Positions 18,051 to 26,314 of a DNA stretch of 52,273 bases are shown in pieces. The stretch's first letter is position 1. Every line of letters begins with the position of its first letter. Source of the DNA: an uncultured Clostridium sp. (GTDB lineage: Bacteria; Bacillota; Clostridia; TANB77; CAG-508); the NCBI GenBank assembly GCA_930989765.1, contig CAKNNA010000008.1, positions 1-52,273 on the forward strand, given 5' to 3'. The notes beneath the pieces are model-generated. The model saw only the letters and a program-made list of their open reading frames with translations, was not told where the DNA came from and did no database searches. The position numbers and the translations under genes were made by a program.

Positions 18051-18980
18051 ATGTTAGTAACAACAAAAGAAATGTTTGAAAAATCTATGAAGGAAGGTTT
18101 TGCAATTGGTGCTTTTAACATAAATAATATGGAAATAATGCAGGCAATAGCTGATGCAGCACATGAAGCTAAATCACCTGTTATTATGCAAGTATCATCA
18201 AGTGCTATAAAATATGCGAGAATAAACTATTTAATGAAAATGGTAGAAGCGGCAACTGAAGAATATCCAGAAGTTCCACTTGCTATTCACTTAGACCATG
18301 GACCAGATTTTGAAACAGCAAAAATGTGTATAGACAATGGTTTTACTTCAGTCATGATAGATGGATCAAAATATGACTTTGAAGAAAATATAACACTAAC
18401 AAAAAAAGTAGTTGATTATGCACATGAAAAGAATGTTACAGTTGAAGCAGAACTTGGAAAACTTGCAGGAATTGAAGATGATGTAAATGTCGATGCATCT
18501 GATGCAATGTATACAGACCCAATGCAAGCTGAAGAATTTGTAAAACGTACAGGATGCGATTCTCTTGCAATAGCAATAGGTACAAGCCATGGAGCATACA
18601 AATTTAAAGGTGAAGCAAAATTAAGATTTGATATTTTAAAACAAATAAAAGAAAAAATTCCAAATACTCCAATCGTATTACATGGGGCATCAACAGTAAT
18701 ACCAGAATTAGTTGAAATGTGTAATAAATATGGTGGAAATATTCAAGGCTCAAAAGGTGTTCCAGATGAAATCTTACATCAAGCAAGTAAACTTGGTGTA
18801 TCAAAAATAAATGTTGATACAGACCTAAGGCTTGCGATGACAGCAGGAATAAGAAAAACATTTGCAGAAGAGCCAAATGTATTTGACCCAAGAAAATATT
18901 TAGGAAATGCAAGAGAGCTTATAAAAGAAACAGTAAAGCATAAAATGATAGATGTATTTGGATCTGCTGGAAAGATATAG
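18051..18980 (+). CDS. fba: Class II fructose-bisphosphate aldolase
   Basis: Zinc-dependent aldolase of glycolysis and gluconeogenesis, splitting fructose 1,6-bisphosphate into dihydroxyacetone phosphate and glyceraldehyde 3-phosphate. The 309-residue chain has the HLDHG motif (H80, D82, catalytic Asp and zinc His83), VEAELG with the catalytic-loop Glu, GTSHGAYKF and LHGAST zinc/phosphate motifs, and NVDTD near the C-terminus. Length is typical for the Gram-positive FbaA type. GAAAGGAAGG precedes the ATG. It has its own promoter and runs into a palindromic repeat shared with smpB. Confidence 0.96.
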   Translation: MLVTTKEMFEKSMKEGFAIGAFNINNMEIMQAIADAAHEAKSPVIMQVSSSAIKYARINYLMKMVEAATEEYPEVPLAIHLDHGPDFETAKMCIDNGFTSVMIDGSKYDFEENITLTKKVVDYAHEKNVTVEAELGKLAGIEDDVNVDASDAMYTDPMQAEEFVKRTGCDSLAIAIGTSHGAYKFKGEAKLRFDILKQIKEKIPNTPIVLHGASTVIPELVEMCNKYGGNIQGSKGVPDEILHQASKLGVSKINVDTDLRLAMTAGIRKTFAEEPNVFDPRKYLGNARELIKETVKHKMIDVFGSAGKI

Positions 18981-18987
18981 ATATCTT

Positions 18988-19096
18988 AGGTGAACTTTAG
19001 GGATGTTCCTTAAAGTTCATTTTTGCTATAATTTAATAATTTATTTATAATTAAGTAATAAAAATGAACTTTAAGGAACGTCCCTAAAGTTCACCT
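18988..19096. repeat. Nested inverted repeat of two GAACTTTA palindromes
   Basis: The 37-base arms at 18988-19024 and 19060-19096 are reverse complements with one mismatch. Each arm is itself nearly palindromic (GAACTTTAGGGA-GTTCCTTAAAGTTC), so several hairpins are possible. It lies between convergent fba and smpB genes and touches the smpB stop codon, so it probably serves as a two-way terminator. Confidence 0.85.
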
Positions 19097-19556
19097 AAAC
19101 AAGATTCATCTTATTTTTTAAATTTATTCTAATTTGTTTTTCTGCATCTTTTTTAGCTAAATCTTGTCTTTTATCATAAAGTTTTTTTCCTGTACCAATA
19201 CCAATTTCAATTTTTACAAAATTATTTTTAAAATACATAGTAAGTGGAATAATAGAAAATCCTTTTTGTTTTGTCATGCCAATTAGTTTATTAATTTCAT
19301 GGCGATTAAGTAGTAATTTTCTATCTCTTAGAGGATCTTTATTAAAAATATTTCCATACTCATATGGGCTTATATGTAATCCACGAATAAATGCTTCACC
19401 ATGATTTATGAGTACAAAACTATCTTTTAAATTTACTTTTCCAAGCCTTATTGATTTTATTTCAGTACCATATAGAACAATTCCTGCTTCTAATTTTTCT
19501 TTTATATTGTAATTATGAAATGCAGTAGGATTTTTTGCAATTAATTTTTCGCTCAT
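19095..19556 (-). CDS. smpB: SsrA-binding protein SmpB
   Basis: A 153-residue tmRNA partner in trans-translation that rescues stalled ribosomes and tags the unfinished protein. The N-terminal [41 protein letters not shown] and the C-terminal [16 protein letters not shown] basic tail are characteristic. The GGAGG site is directly upstream of ATG. tmRNA itself is not seen in the window. If ribosome stalling at rare codons is frequent here (see the CGG finding), this system would be relevant. Confidence 0.96.
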   Translation of the reverse strand: MSEKLIAKNPTAFHNYNIKEKLEAGIVLYGTEIKSIRLGKVNLKDSFVLINHGEAFIRGLHISPYEYGNIFNKDPLRDRKLLLNRHEINKLIGMTKQKGFSIIPLTMYFKNNFVKIEIGIGTGKKLYDKRQDLAKKDAEKQIRINLKNKMNLV

Positions 19557-19721
19557 ATTGACCTCCTGTTAAAGTTAATTTTATCAATAAAAAACTTAAT
19601 ATAATTAGATAAAGTATAACATATTATAGTATAAACTTCAATATTATGACTATTGTGAAAAATTATATTTGGATAAAAAATACAATAGATAATTAAAAAC
19701 TATCTATTGTATTTTTTATAA

Positions 19722-20184
19722 TTAGTCTAATCTTCTATTATGATTATTTACATTTTGTTTACCATAGTACCATACTAGAGCAATAATCGCAATTGTAGCA
19801 ATTCCTATAACTAACCAAATCCAAGCTGTAGAATTCATACCAAGTAAAGTAGTTTCACCATTACCGAGATGTTCTTGTGGCAGTGTAACTATTTGCATTA
19901 GAAGTAGTATTAATATGATTTTCTGTAACATGATTCATAGTGTTTTTAGCATCATTTCCTAAATGATTGCCTGCATTTTCCATTGAATTTGTAGCACCTT
20001 TTGCAGTATTTGAGATGTCTTTTGCTCCATTTTCAATAGCGTTTTCAGCACCACCAACTACATTTTTTACTGAATTTGCTGCATCTTGTATTGGGTGTCC
20101 ATTATTTTCAGTTGCAAAACAAAAATTGCAAACAAATATTAAAGCTATAGAAAGTATAGCACCTAATAACAATTTTTTATGCAT
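19722..20184 (-). CDS. Exported membrane-anchored protein, frame split at CGG
   Basis: Reading from ATG 20184, a signal peptide of about 24 residues is followed by an Asn/Ala-rich helical stretch with repeated KN/GN units, reminiscent of short amphipathic repeats. At 19864-19866 an extra C makes the codon CGG, followed at once by TAA. Skipping one base reads SGNGETTLLGMNSTAW and then a C-terminal membrane helix (WIWLVIGIATIAIIALVWYYG) to 19722. The combined product would be 153 residues: signal peptide, extracellular linker, membrane helix, short cytoplasmic tail. No family is recognised. Kept as one gene because the two halves make one coherent topology. Confidence 0.6.
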
Positions 20185-20325
20185 AATGAATCCTCCTTAA
20201 AAAATAACTTACAAAAAAATATAAGTAAATTTAATTTTTAAAAATAAAAATTAATCTACTTATATTATTGATATTTTTGCATAAAATATACTTATTAAAA
20301 TTTGTAAAAAATTTAAAATAGAAAA

Positions 20326-20764
20326 TTATTTTTTTAATTTGATTAATATTGCAATTGCAAGTAAAATTAAAAGTATGCCAATTGCTATTAAAAATATGTT
20401 TAATATATTTGATAAGCTAAATGCATCTTCAGATGTTCCTGATAGATTACTAACAGTTGTAGATGTGCTTGTATTACTAGAACTATTAGAAGCTGGAGAA
20501 TTTGTACTATTTAGATTATTATTTTGAGTATTGTTTGAACTAGTATTTTGAACTTGGTTTGCTGGTGTGTTAGTATTTCCGAGTATTTCCTGCTACATTT
20601 GCTTCATTATTTGATTCATTAGAAGTTTGTGTATTGTTTGCCATATTAGATGATGAATTTTCAGGATTTGTTAAATTTAAATCAATTCCAAAAACAGCAC
20701 CTTGACCTGTTAGTATAATTAAAATTATTAATAATAAGCTTAAAAAAATTTTTTTTATTTCCAA
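20326..20764 (-). CDS. Exported Asn/Thr/Ser-rich membrane-anchored protein, frame split at CGG
   Basis: From ATG 20764 there is a signal peptide (LLLIILIILTGQGAVFG) and an Asn/Ser/Thr-rich linker. At 20579-20581 the codon after GGA AAT ACT is CGG, then Lys-Tyr-stop. Skipping one base gives GNTNTPANQ, a long Asn/Ser/Thr linker and a C-terminal membrane helix (NIFLIAIGILLILLAIAI) ending KLKK at 20326. The full product would be 145 residues with the same layout as the neighbouring 19722-20184 gene. No sorting motif is seen. The function is unknown; a surface tether is plausible from the layout. Confidence 0.6.
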
Positions 20765-21043
20765 CTTAAAAACCTCCTATAACTTTTCCTTTGCTTAAAA
20801 ATTATAATATCACAAATTATATATAATTGTCTAGTAATTTTATATAAAAAATGAAATTTGTGGGGATTATTGGAGCTAGTGTAGTTTCATATAAACTAGC
20901 TACCAAAGAAAAGGAACCTTTACAGGAAACACATCCTGTTTTGGCTATGTAAATGTTCAAATACTAATTAAAAAAATAATTTATAGGTTTATTTTTTATA
21001 TCTAGTATGATATTATAAAATATGAAAAAAGGAGGAATTAAAA

Positions 21044-21730
21044 ATGAAGAATTTTGGAAATGTATTATGGGGAATAGTATTAATTGTATTAGGTATTATT
21101 ATAGGAGGCAATGCACTTGGAATTACAAATATTAATATATTTTTTGATGGATTCTGGACTTTATTTATTATAATACCATGTTTTATTGGATTATTTAAAG
21201 AAAGAGAAAAAACAGGAAATTTAATAGGACTTATAATTGGAATAATTTTATTTTTATGTTGCCAAGATATATTAGATTTTAATATGATTTGGAAACTAAT
21301 TTTACCAGCAATATTAATTATAATAGGATTATCACTTATTTTTAAAAATACTTTTGATCGCAAAATTAGTGAAGAAATCAAAAAATTAAATAAAAATAAA
21401 ACAGCAAATAATGAATATTGTGCAACATTTTCTGAACAAAATGCGAAGTTTGATGGTGAAAAATTTAATGGAGCAGATCTAACAGCAGTATTTGGAAGTG
21501 TTAATTGTGACATAAGAAATGCAATTATTGAAAATGATGTAGTAATAAATGTAAGTACTATATTTGGAGGTGCAGATATTTTTGTTCCAGAAAACATGAA
21601 AGTTAAAATAAAATCTTCATCAATATTTGGAGGAGTTGATGAAAAAAGGAAAAATCAAACAGAAAATAAAGATGCACATACAATATACATAAATGCAACC
21701 TGTATATTTGGAGGTGTTGATGTAAAATGA
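21044..21730 (+). CDS. LiaF-like membrane protein
   Basis: A 228-residue protein with an N-terminal block of four hydrophobic helices (about 1-105, LiaF_TM-like) and a C-terminal beta-helical domain (about 135-228) containing the repeated IFGGADI/IFGGVD motif typical of the 'cell wall-active antibiotics response' domain of LiaF. LiaF homologues modulate two-component sensing of envelope stress. No kinase is adjacent, so it may act alone or with distant partners. AAAGGAGGA precedes the ATG. Its stop overlaps the next start by four bases (ATGA). About 280 bases of mostly non-coding DNA lie upstream. Confidence 0.8.
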   Translation: MKNFGNVLWGIVLIVLGIIIGGNALGITNINIFFDGFWTLFIIIPCFIGLFKEREKTGNLIGLIIGIILFLCCQDILDFNMIWKLILPAILIIIGLSLIFKNTFDRKISEEIKKLNKNKTANNEYCATFSEQNAKFDGEKFNGADLTAVFGSVNCDIRNAIIENDVVINVSTIFGGADIFVPENMKVKIKSSSIFGGVDEKRKNQTENKDAHTIYINATCIFGGVDVK

Positions 21731-22551
21731 CAACAGCTCAAAAAATAATAAAATATTTAGCACTTGCTTTTGCTATATTTTTAATATTTACTATAATTTC
21801 AGCGATCTTAGGTGTTCTTTATGCTTTTTCAAATGTATTAGGACTAAAAAATAATGATGATTATAGTATTAGTAAAGAGATAAGTACAATATATTTACAA
21901 AATAATGACATTGAAAAATTGAATATAGATGTAGTTTATACAAATCTAATTATAAAGACAGGTGAATCTTTAAAAATAGAAACTAATAATAGCAATATTA
22001 AATGTTTAGAAAATAATAGATTATTAAAAATAGAAGAAAAAGAGCATAATTGGTTTTGGCAAAATAATGAAGGAGATTTAATAATTTATTTACCAGAAAA
22101 TTTAGAATTTAAAGAAGTTGAAATAGATGCAGGAGCAGGAAAAATTAGTATTGAAAATCTGCAAACTCAAAAATTAGATTTAAATTTAGGGGCAGGAGAA
22201 ACAAAAATTAAAAATTTAACTGTAACAAAAGATTGTGAAATTGAGAGTGGAACAGGTGTGACAAATATTGAAGATAGTTTAATAAATAATATGGATTTAA
22301 AACTAGGAGTAGGAGAAGTAAATTTAGCAACTCTTCTTAAAGGAAAAAATGATATTGATGCTGGAATTGGTAGTTTGAATATAACATTACAAGGAGGAAA
22401 AGAAAACTATAAAATGAAAGCAGAAAAAGGATTAGGTCAAATTGAAATTGATGGAAATGATTTAAGTAGTAGTCAAACTTTTGGTAATGGAGAAAATTAT
22501 ATTGAGATAAATGGGGGAATAGGAAATATTAAAGTTGATTTTGAAAATTAA
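21727..22551 (+). CDS. DUF4097-type beta-helix protein (LiaG-like)
   Basis: A 274-residue protein with one N-terminal membrane helix (about 8-32) and an extracellular DUF4097-like right-handed beta-helix, seen as repeats of the type (I/L)DAGAGKISIENL, LNLGAGETKIKNL, LKLGVGEVNL and IDAGIGSLNI. In Bacillus the LiaG/LiaF products accompany envelope stress response. It is translationally coupled to the LiaF-like gene (ATGA overlap). Function is inferred only from fold and context. Confidence 0.75.
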   Translation: MTTAQKIIKYLALAFAIFLIFTIISAILGVLYAFSNVLGLKNNDDYSISKEISTIYLQNNDIEKLNIDVVYTNLIIKTGESLKIETNNSNIKCLENNRLLKIEEKEHNWFWQNNEGDLIIYLPENLEFKEVEIDAGAGKISIENLQTQKLDLNLGAGETKIKNLTVTKDCEIESGTGVTNIEDSLINNMDLKLGVGEVNLATLLKGKNDIDAGIGSLNITLQGGKENYKMKAEKGLGQIEIDGNDLSSSQTFGNGENYIEINGGIGNIKVDFEN

Positions 22552-22585
22552 TGTTAAATGATAAGTAAAAATAATTGAAAAACAC

Positions 22586-22626
22586 TTGACAAATACAAAC
22601 AAATGTTTTAAACTGTATAATACAGT
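22586..22626 (+). promoter_or_regulatory. Promoter region with ACTGTA-TAA-TACAGT palindrome
   Basis: TTGACA at 22586-22591 is followed after 17 bases by TAAACT. Overlapping and just beyond is a perfect 15-base palindrome at 22612-22626, and another ACTGTA half site follows near 22641. This could be an operator for the ORF6N protein. Confidence 0.4.
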
Positions 22627-22720
22627 AATATCATACAAACTGTAATAAATGTAGTAAAAATAGAATAGTAAATCATCTAAATATGTTATTATGAGTTATA
22701 TTACAAGGAAAGTGATAGTT

Positions 22721-23671
22721 ATGGAAAAAGAAAATGGTAATGTTATTTTAGTAAATAAAGAATCAGATGTAGAAAAATATGAAACAGATAACATTAAAAA
22801 CTTAATTTATACAATTAGAGGGAAACAAGTAATGTTAGATAGTGATGTTGCTATGTTATATCACTACGAAACTAAGAAAATAAATCAAACAGTAAAAAGA
22901 AATATTGAAAGATTTCCACAAAAATTTTGTTTTCAACTAACAGGAGATGACATTGAAAACTTGAGGTCACAAATTGTGACCTCAAGTTTGAAAAAAGAAA
23001 ATTATGGAGGTAGAAGATATTTACCGTATGCATTTACGGAACAAGGGATTGCAATGCTTTCAGGACTTCTAAAGAATGAAATAGCAATACAAGTAAGTAT
23101 ATATATAATGGATGCCTTTGTTGAAATGCGAAAATTTATTGCAACAAATGGACAAGTATTTGAAAGACTAACTAGCATAGAATATAGAATGTTGGAACAA
23201 AATAAAATATTAACAGAACATGAAAAGAAGTTTGAAAAAGTTTTTGATGAACTTCAAAAAAATGAAAAAATAGGATTTAAACAAAGCATATTTTTTGATG
23301 GACAAATCTTTGATGCGTATAGTTTAATTATAGATATTATAAAGAAAGCAAAGCAAAGTATTTTAATCATAGATAATTACATAGATGATAGTATTTTAAA
23401 AATGTTATCAAAGAAAAATAAAGATGTAGAAGTTGTGATTTTGACATCGCAGAATAGTAATATAAAAAAATTGGATATTCAAAAATTTAATAAGCAATAT
23501 CCAGTATTAAAATTAACATATACTAATAAATTTCATGATAGATTTATCGTAATAGATAATAAAGAACTGTATCATATTGGTGCATCGTTAAAAGATTTAG
23601 GTAAGAAATGTTTTGCAATTTCAAAAATTGAAGATAATGAATATATAGAGAAAATAAGTGATTACAGTTGA
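22721..23671 (+). CDS. ORF6N-domain protein with C-terminal PLD-like domain
   Basis: A 316-residue protein. The ORF6N DNA-binding domain (about 20-130) shows GKQVMLDSDVAMLY, NIERFPQKFCFQLT and the signature YLPYAFTEQGIAMLSGLL. A coiled segment follows, then a phospholipase D-like domain with HDRFIVID and YHIGASLKDLG, where the usual HxK is HDR. ORF6N proteins are typical of phages and mobile islands. ATG 22721 is preferred (AAGGAAAG eight bases upstream) over 22691. A perfect 33-base palindrome lies inside the gene at 22957-22989. It is close to the conjugative element but upstream of its operons. Confidence 0.82.
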   Translation: MEKENGNVILVNKESDVEKYETDNIKNLIYTIRGKQVMLDSDVAMLYHYETKKINQTVKRNIERFPQKFCFQLTGDDIENLRSQIVTSSLKKENYGGRRYLPYAFTEQGIAMLSGLLKNEIAIQVSIYIMDAFVEMRKFIATNGQVFERLTSIEYRMLEQNKILTEHEKKFEKVFDELQKNEKIGFKQSIFFDGQIFDAYSLIIDIIKKAKQSILIIDNYIDDSILKMLSKKNKDVEVVILTSQNSNIKKLDIQKFNKQYPVLKLTYTNKFHDRFIVIDNKELYHIGASLKDLGKKCFAISKIEDNEYIEKISDYS

Positions 23672-23802
23672 AAAAATATATGTGATTATGCTAAAATATA
23701 AATATATTCTTTTGAAAATTCCTGTTCTAATTTAAGAGAGGTTTAAATAAATGGCAACTTGTTAACTTAGTTTAGAAAGCCAATTGGCAAGGAGGAAGAA
23801 AA

Positions 23803-24132
23803 ATGAATAAAATTAGATATTATTATAAAATTAAAAGGTGTCAAGAACGGAAAGAAGCTTTAGAAAATCTAAAAGTAAATGTTAAGTTACTTCTGGGATT
23901 AAAAAAAGAAACTATGGAAGAAATGAATAAAAGACATGAGAATCAAAAGGCGAGGTTATATTTGGTATTTCTTATACAAGATTTATTATTTGAAAAAAAT
24001 CCATATGAAGAAAAACAACTAATTAAGAAAAGTCAGATATTAACCAGATGGTTTGAATATTATAAGATAAATATTAATTTTGTTACAAAGGATGAAATTG
24101 ATACTTTATTTATAATAATGAGAAAGATTTAG
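23803..24132 (+). CDS. Hypothetical helical protein
   Basis: A 109-residue, strongly basic, mostly helical protein. No known family is recognised. A GGAGGAAG ribosome site precedes the ATG. It contains one in-frame CGG codon at residue 16 without a frame break. It ends just before a very strong terminator that marks the last chromosomal feature before the conjugative element. Confidence 0.55.
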   Translation: MNKIRYYYKIKRCQERKEALENLKVNVKLLLGLKKETMEEMNKRHENQKARLYLVFLIQDLLFEKNPYEEKQLIKKSQILTRWFEYYKININFVTKDEIDTLFIIMRKI

Positions 24133-24138
24133 GAATGT

Positions 24139-24178
24139 AAATTACAAAAGGTCGTAGTTTTACGACCTTTTGTAATTT
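24139..24178 (+). terminator. Strong 18-bp terminator hairpin
   Basis: The 24139-24156 arm and the 24161-24178 arm are perfect reverse complements around a GTTT loop. It ends the 23803-24132 gene and faces the minus-strand fragment next to it, so it may work on both strands. Confidence 0.85.
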
Positions 24179-24257
24179 ATATCTCAATCTTAGGCTCATA
24201 CTTCTCAAGCCACATATTAACCTGGCAAAGATATGCCATAAGTTGAGGACCAGTCAT
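24177..24257 (-). pseudogene. 3' fragment of an unidentified gene at the element boundary
   Basis: On the minus strand a 26-codon frame (MTGPQLMAYLCQ...) ends at TAA 24177. It has protein-like composition including Trp and Cys, a GC-richer base content than its surroundings, and shares the terminator above. Upstream the frame is closed after two more codons by TGA. It looks like the tail of a chromosomal gene cut off from its 5' part, possibly by insertion of the conjugative element. The family is not recognised. Confidence 0.4.
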
Positions 24258-24458
24258 TGGCTGTCAGAAATTGACACGAGGCTATATCACTAGAGAGAGT
24301 AAGAATAGAGCAAAATTAAAAATCTGCAATTTTGGCATTTTTTTAGTAAAAATCACATAAAAACAGTTAAATTTAATTTATAGATTAGTGATTACCGTAA
24401 AAAATAGAGTGTAGAAATACACTTTATTTTTATACAAAAAAATAATTTTAGGTAGGTG

Positions 24459-25226
24459 ATGCCAAATGTGAACGAAGAAAAACAGGTTGCATATTATGCA
24501 ATAATTCCAGCTACAATTCGTTATGATGAAAGGTTAAAATATGCAGAAAGACTATTATATGGAGAAATTACAGCTTTAATTGGAAAAGAAGGATATTGTT
24601 TTGCGACTAATTCATACTTTGCAAACTTATATAATGTAATACCAGGAACAATCTCAAGATGGATTTCACATTTATCGAAATTAGGTTATATAAATGTTGA
24701 ACTAATTAAAAATGATAAGAAAGAGATAACAGAAAGAAGAATTTACATTACAGATATAAGTTGTAGGAAAATTGTGCAAGATACCTATAAGCAAAATAGC
24801 ACATACCCCTATAAGCAAAATAAACAATACCCTATGAGCCAAAAAGCTAAAGATATAAAGATAGATAGATTCTTTTATTTAATTATAAATAATAATAAAA
24901 GCGAATTGAAAAAAGAATTTAAAGAAATTCAAATATATCAAGAGTTTTATGAACTTTTAATAAAATTTGAATTTAATTATACTGAAGAAATAATAAAAAC
25001 ATTTAGGGATGAAAATATTGAAAAACTAAAGATTATAATTTATACACTTAAAGAAATGTTTTTTAAAAACAAAAGATTATTACAGAAAGCTACAAGAGAA
25101 AATTTTTTAGATGTTTATGAGAATTGCAAAGGATTTGAAAATTCTTATAAAAATACTGAAAATGAAATTAGAAATTTTTTTGACTATTATTATACAAGTC
25201 TAGTAAGAAAATTAGAAGCTAAATAA
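24459..25226 (+). CDS. Helix-turn-helix replication-type protein
   Basis: About 255 residues. The N-terminal 100 residues (YYAIIPATIRYDERL, LYGEITAL, CFATNSYFANLYNVIPGTISRWISHLSKLGYI) match the HTH_36/replication-protein type winged helix that often begins conjugative element operons. The C-terminal half is Lys/Glu-rich and helical with no recognised domain. The start is uncertain: GTG 24456, ATG 24459 and GTG 24468 are all in frame behind AGGTAGG. It is the first gene of the conjugation operon and is likely to be involved in replication or control of the element. Confidence 0.65.
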   Translation: MPNVNEEKQVAYYAIIPATIRYDERLKYAERLLYGEITALIGKEGYCFATNSYFANLYNVIPGTISRWISHLSKLGYINVELIKNDKKEITERRIYITDISCRKIVQDTYKQNSTYPYKQNKQYPMSQKAKDIKIDRFFYLIINNNKSELKKEFKEIQIYQEFYELLIKFEFNYTEEIIKTFRDENIEKLKIIIYTLKEMFFKNKRLLQKATRENFLDVYENCKGFENSYKNTENEIRNFFDYYYTSLVRKLEAK

Positions 25227-25263
25227 AAAGCTTTTATTTTTTTGCTTTAAATGGAGGTTTTAA

Positions 25264-25511
25264 ATGATTGAACCGTACAATTTAGATACAAACAACAACC
25301 TAAATCAGATGCTTGGTAATATGATGGAAAATGCTTTTTTTTTCTAATTATATTATTTGCAGTATGGATTTTTGTTAGTTTAATAATTTGGCTATTCGGA
25401 AGCCGTATTAAGTCCGAAAAAGTGATTAAGTTTGGAATGAAGAATTTGATAATAAGTGCTTTAATACAAATTTTTATTTTAGCAATACCAGTAGTTATTA
25501 CTTTTTTTTAG
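25264..25511 (+). CDS. Small two-helix membrane protein split at a poly-T tract
   Basis: ATG 25264 follows a GGAGGT site. The first 26 codons (MIEPYNLDTNNN...) run into a nine-T tract at 25335-25343 and then stop at TAA. Shifting at the tract opens a frame coding two membrane helices (ILFAVWIFVSLIIWLFG and NLIISALIQIFILAIPVV) that ends at 25509-25511. Together this would be about 82 residues. Ten or seven T's would restore the frame. Candidates are phase variation, transcriptional slippage or a sequencing error. Its position before the VirB2-like gene suggests a transfer-apparatus role. Confidence 0.5.
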
Positions 25512-25611
25512 TAGTATAGGTAAAATAAAAAATGTTTTAAATTACTATGTTTTATATAAGAGCAGTTGCCATTCTAGTTACTTTTTTTATAAGTAATGGA
25601 GGAATGAACAA

Positions 25612-26004
25612 ATGCAATTAAAACAAAGAGCATTAAATTTGAAATTAAAAATATCTAGTATAGCAATACCTTTTATGGTAATGTTGTTAAATGTTAAAAC
25701 TTATGCAGCATCAACAATAGGAACGCAAGAGGTTGAAACAGCTACACAAAATATAAGGGATGCAGTAATAAAATTAGCAATGCCAGTTGGAAGTGTGTTA
25801 ATGTTTGTAAGTATTGTTATTATTGCAATTAAATTAATTGTAAATGCCAATAATCCAAATAAGAGATCAGAAGGAATTGGTGGACTTGCTTGGGTAGCAG
25901 CTGGATTTATGTTGTTATCTCTTGCTTTAATTGTTTCAGGAATAGTATTAAGTGTAGCAACAAATGGTTCTGGAGCAATGGTAGGTGGAGGAGAATCAGT
26001 ATAG
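25612..26004 (+). CDS. VirB2/TrbC-like membrane protein
   Basis: A 130-residue protein with a long signal peptide (cleavage likely after KTYA), then two hydrophobic helices (about 63-80 and 88-112) separated by a short loop NANNPNKRSEGIGG. The layout and its location immediately before PrgI and VirB4 match pilin-like or channel subunits of Gram-positive type IV secretion. A GGAGGAA ribosome site precedes the ATG. The exact subunit identity is inferred from topology and gene order. Confidence 0.65.
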   Translation: MQLKQRALNLKLKISSIAIPFMVMLLNVKTYAASTIGTQEVETATQNIRDAVIKLAMPVGSVLMFVSIVIIAIKLIVNANNPNKRSEGIGGLAWVAAGFMLLSLALIVSGIVLSVATNGSGAMVGGGESV

Positions 26005-26017
26005 GAGGAAAATATAG

Positions 26018-26314
26018 ATGAGGATATACAAAGTACCTTATGCTTTTAACCATGAAGAAAAAATATTTGGAGGTTATCTATCTTTAAGACAAGCAATATA
26101 TCTGATATTTGGAGCTTTATCAGTAGGAATATTTTTTATACCATTAGTTAATATTTTTATAAAGTCATTATTATTTTTACTGATAGCTACAATGTTTGTA
26201 TTATTTGCTTTTCTAAAAGTAGATGAAACTTATGCAGATAAATATTTTATTTACATCATAAAATTCCTATTTAGAAAAAAACAATTTATATTAGAGAAAG
26301 GTAAGGAAGAATAA
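26018..26314 (+). CDS. PrgI family conjugation protein (TcpE-like)
   Basis: A 98-residue membrane protein. The opening YKVPYAFNHEEKIFGGYLSLRQAIYL is typical of the PrgI family (PF12666), followed by two helices (about 27-62) and a conserved tail FIYIIKFLFRKKQF. PrgI proteins are membrane parts of Gram-positive type IV secretion systems and precede VirB4 genes. The start is 13 bases after the previous stop, with an AGGAGG site; its stop overlaps the next ATG by one base. Confidence 0.88.
   Translation: MRIYKVPYAFNHEEKIFGGYLSLRQAIYLIFGALSVGIFFIPLVNIFIKSLLFLLIATMFVLFAFLKVDETYADKYFIYIIKFLFRKKQFILEKGKEE

Noticed and set aside
20851..20952. 33-codon frame starting MKFVGIIGASVV between the exported protein and the LiaF-like gene
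   Set aside because: No ribosome binding site precedes it, it is isolated, and no homologous pattern is recognised. It could be a remnant but is not supported as a gene.
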